Assembly: GCF_022627325.1 (NCBI RefSeq)
Contig: NZ_JAETZZ010000005.1
Coordinates: 62,001-126,000 of the forward strand
Direction of reading: 5' to 3'
Origin: Pseudomonas putida
GTDB taxonomy: Bacteria; Pseudomonadota; Gammaproteobacteria; Pseudomonadales; Pseudomonadaceae
Length of the DNA: 64,000 nt
Part shown: piece after piece, positions 61,917-64,000 of the stretch
Layout of the letters: the number at the start of each line of letters is the position of its first letter
How positions within the stretch are numbered: position 1 is the first letter of the stretch
The notes under the pieces: generated by a model
What the model saw: the letters and a program-made list of their open reading frames with translations, nothing else
Told to the model about the DNA's origin: nothing
Databases searched by the model: none
Translations under genes and position numbers: made by a program

Positions 61917-64000
61917 CCATCACGCCGTCAAGAGCCAGGCCGAGATGGCCGAACTGTTTAGCCAGGACCTGACCACCGGGGTCGGCCGCAGCGTCAAGCA
62001 CGACAGCGCCGACAAGCATGTGGCAGGCGAAGCGGTGTACATCGACGACCGCCTGGAATTCCCCAACCAGTTGCACGTCTATGCGCGCACCGCCGACCGT
62101 GCCCACGCCCGCATCCTGCGCATCGACACCACGCCGTGCTATGCCTTCGAAGGCGTGCGCATCGCCATCACCCATGAAGACATTCCAGGCCTCAAGGACA
62201 TTGGCCCGGTGGTGGCCGGTGACCCGCTGCTGGCCATCGACAAGGTCGAGTTCTTCGGCCAGCCGGTGCTCGCCGTGGCCGCGCGCGACCTGGACACCGC
62301 GCGCCGTGCCGCCATGGCGGCGATCATCGAATACGAAGACCTGGAGCCGGTACTGGACGTGGTCGAGGCGCTGCGCAAAAAGCACTTCGTACTCGACAGC
62401 CACACTCACCAGCGTGGTGATTCGGCCACTGCCCTGGCCAGCGCCCCGCACCGCCTGCAGGGCACCCTGCATATCGGTGGCCAGGAGCATTTCTACCTGG
62501 AGACGCAGATTTCTTCGGTGATGCCCACCGAAGACGGCGGCATGATCGTCTTCTGCTCCACGCAAAACCCTACCGAAGTGCAGAAGCTCGTCGCCGAAGT
62601 GCTGGACGTGCCGATGAACAAGGTGGTGCTCGACATGCGCCGCATGGGCGGCGGTTTCGGCGGCAAGGAAACCCAGGCCGCCAGCCCGGCCTGCCTGTGC
62701 GCCGTGGTCGCACGCCTGACCGGCCAGCCGACCAAGATGCGCCTGCCGCGCGTCGAAGACATGATGATGACCGGCAAACGCCACCCCTTCTATGTCGAGT
62801 ACGACGTCGGCTTCGATGACGAAGGGCGCCTGCAGGGCATCGACATGGACCTGGCCGGCAACTGCGGCTACTCGCCCGACCTTTCCGGCTCGATCGTCGA
62901 CCGTGCCATGTTCCATTCCGACAATGCCTACTACCTGGGCGATGCCACCGTGCACGGCCACCGCTGCAAGACCAACACCGCCTCCAACACCGCCTACCGC
63001 GGCTTCGGCGGCCCACAGGGCATGGTTGCCATCGAGCAGGTGATGGACCACATCGCCCGCCATCTGGGGCGCGACCCGCTGGCCGTGCGCAAGGCCAACT
63101 ACTACGGCAAGACCGAGCGCAACGTCACCCACTATTACCAGACCGTCGAGCACAACATGCTCGAGGAGATGACCGCCGAGCTGGAAGCCAGCAGCGACTA
63201 CGCAGAACGCCGCGAATCGATCCGCCGGTTCAACGCCAACAGCCCGGTCCTCAAGAAGGGCCTGGCGCTGACCCCGGTCAAGTTCGGCATCTCGTTCACC
63301 GCCACCTTCCTCAACCAGGCCGGTGCGCTGATCCACATCTACACCGATGGCAGCATCCACCTGAACCACGGCGGCACCGAGATGGGCCAGGGCCTGAACA
63401 CCAAGGTGGCCCAGGTCGTGGCGCAGATTTTCCAGGTTGATTTCAGCCGCATCCAGATTACCGCCACCAACACCGACAAGGTGCCCAACACCTCGCCGAC
63501 CGCAGCCTCCAGCGGCGCCGACCTGAACGGCAAAGCGGCGCAGAATGCGGCCGAGATTCTCAAAAAGCGCCTGACCGAGTTCGCCGCGCGGCATTATCAG
63601 GTCACCGAGGAAGACGTCGAGTTCCGTAACGGCCATGTGCGCGTGCGCGACCAGATCGTCAGCTTCGAACAACTGGTGCAGCAGGCGTACTTCGCCCAGG
63701 TCTCCCTGTCGAGTACCGGCTTCTACCGCACGCCCAAGATCTTCTACGACCGCAGCCAGGCACGCGGCCGGCCGTTCTACTACTTCGCCTTCGGCGCCGC
63801 CTGCGTGGAAGTGATCGTCGACACCCTGACCGGCGAGTACAAGATGCTGCGCGCCGACATCCTGCACGACGTCGGCGATTCGCTGAACCCGGCCATCGAC
63901 ATTGGCCAGGTGGAAGGCGGCTTCATCCAGGGCATGGGTTGGCTGACCACCGAAGAGCTGGTGTGGAACAGCAAGGGCAAGCTGATGACCAATGGCCCGG
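61909..64000 (+). CDS. xdhB: Xanthine dehydrogenase, molybdopterin subunit (3' end outside window)
   Basis: The first 697 codons of the catalytic subunit, cut by the right window edge. Starts at ATG 61909 inside the end of xdhA. Contains VKHDSADKHVAGEAVYIDD at the start, GGQEHFYLETQ, GGGFGGKE (molybdopterin contact, about residue 245), TAYRGFGGPQG with the substrate-binding Arg (about 360) and HGGTEMGQGLNTK. Unlike the hydroxylase at 5643-8474 it has no Tat signal. It should require XdhC-type maturation; the standard xdhC may lie beyond the edge. Confidence 0.93.
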   Translation, partial: MSNHHAVKSQAEMAELFSQDLTTGVGRSVKHDSADKHVAGEAVYIDDRLEFPNQLHVYARTADRAHARILRIDTTPCYAFEGVRIAITHEDIPGLKDIGPVVAGDPLLAIDKVEFFGQPVLAVAARDLDTARRAAMAAIIEYEDLEPVLDVVEALRKKHFVLDSHTHQRGDSATALASAPHRLQGTLHIGGQEHFYLETQISSVMPTEDGGMIVFCSTQNPTEVQKLVAEVLDVPMNKVVLDMRRMGGGFGGKETQAASPACLCAVVARLTGQPTKMRLPRVEDMMMTGKRHPFYVEYDVGFDDEGRLQGIDMDLAGNCGYSPDLSGSIVDRAMFHSDNAYYLGDATVHGHRCKTNTASNTAYRGFGGPQGMVAIEQVMDHIARHLGRDPLAVRKANYYGKTERNVTHYYQTVEHNMLEEMTAELEASSDYAERRESIRRFNANSPVLKKGLALTPVKFGISFTATFLNQAGALIHIYTDGSIHLNHGGTEMGQGLNTKVAQVVAQIFQVDFSRIQITATNTDKVPNTSPTAASSGADLNGKAAQNAAEILKKRLTEFAARHYQVTEEDVEFRNGHVRVRDQIVSFEQLVQQAYFAQVSLSSTGFYRTPKIFYDRSQARGRPFYYFAFGAACVEVIVDTLTGEYKMLRADILHDVGDSLNPAIDIGQVEGGFIQGMGWLTTEELVWNSKGKLMTNGP

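Overview
The window is a high-GC chromosomal segment of a fluorescent Pseudomonas, most likely of the P. putida group. The evidence is a pyoverdine chromophore synthetase (PvdL) beside its sigma factor PvdS, two tandem cbb3 oxidase operons followed by ccoGHIS, hemN and anr, and REP-type repeats of the P. putida kind. Gene order from about 25 kb onward is ordinary core genome.

Layout. Positions 1-2347 are accessory: the C-terminal part of a type VI-type polymorphic toxin (Ntox15/Tde-like DNase) cut by the window edge, then two tandem GAD-like/DUF1851 immunity genes of different base composition. Positions 2362-8474 (minus) encode a Tat-exported molybdenum hydroxylase (large subunit, 2Fe-2S subunit, triheme cytochrome c) with its cofactor maturation genes (XdhC-like, MocA-like). 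Positions 8740-12048 (plus) form a disulfide-reduction operon: dsbD, a TlpA-like fusion, dsbG. An AT-richer gap of about 0.8 kb follows. Positions 12825-27718 are the siderophore block: pvdL, divergent pvdS with a Fur-box promoter, and a hydroxyornithine-type acetyltransferase preceded by a consensus PvdS box.

Positions 27782-30469 hold small housekeeping or transport genes (solute-binding protein, DEDDh exonuclease, ppnP, alpha/beta hydrolase). Positions 30519-45361 are the microaerobic respiration block: ccoNOQP twice, ccoGHIS, a TauE/SafE-like membrane protein, hemN and anr. Anr-type boxes lie before the first ccoN and before hemN. Positions 45417-49417 carry apt, recR, ybaB and dnaX. Positions 49543-52327 carry a solute-binding protein, a DMT exporter, a strongly structured element that may be C4-like, a frame-broken small membrane gene and the SRP RNA gene. 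Positions 52523-59531 carry ligA, zipA and smc. A GntR/FCD regulator and the divergent xdhAB genes close the window; xdhB is cut by the right edge.

Points worth a second look: the toxin with paired immunity genes; a PvdS box whose -35 element contains the stop codon of the gene before it; a family of large CAAG-rich hairpins placed between convergent gene pairs; a perfect palindrome in the second cbb3 promoter; a ligA whose 5' half has a different composition and a terminator-like hairpin 24 nt before its start codon; two phased TTGACC-N5-GTCAG operators before xdhA; and the structured C4-like element. I did not find one large, wholly unknown multigene system.
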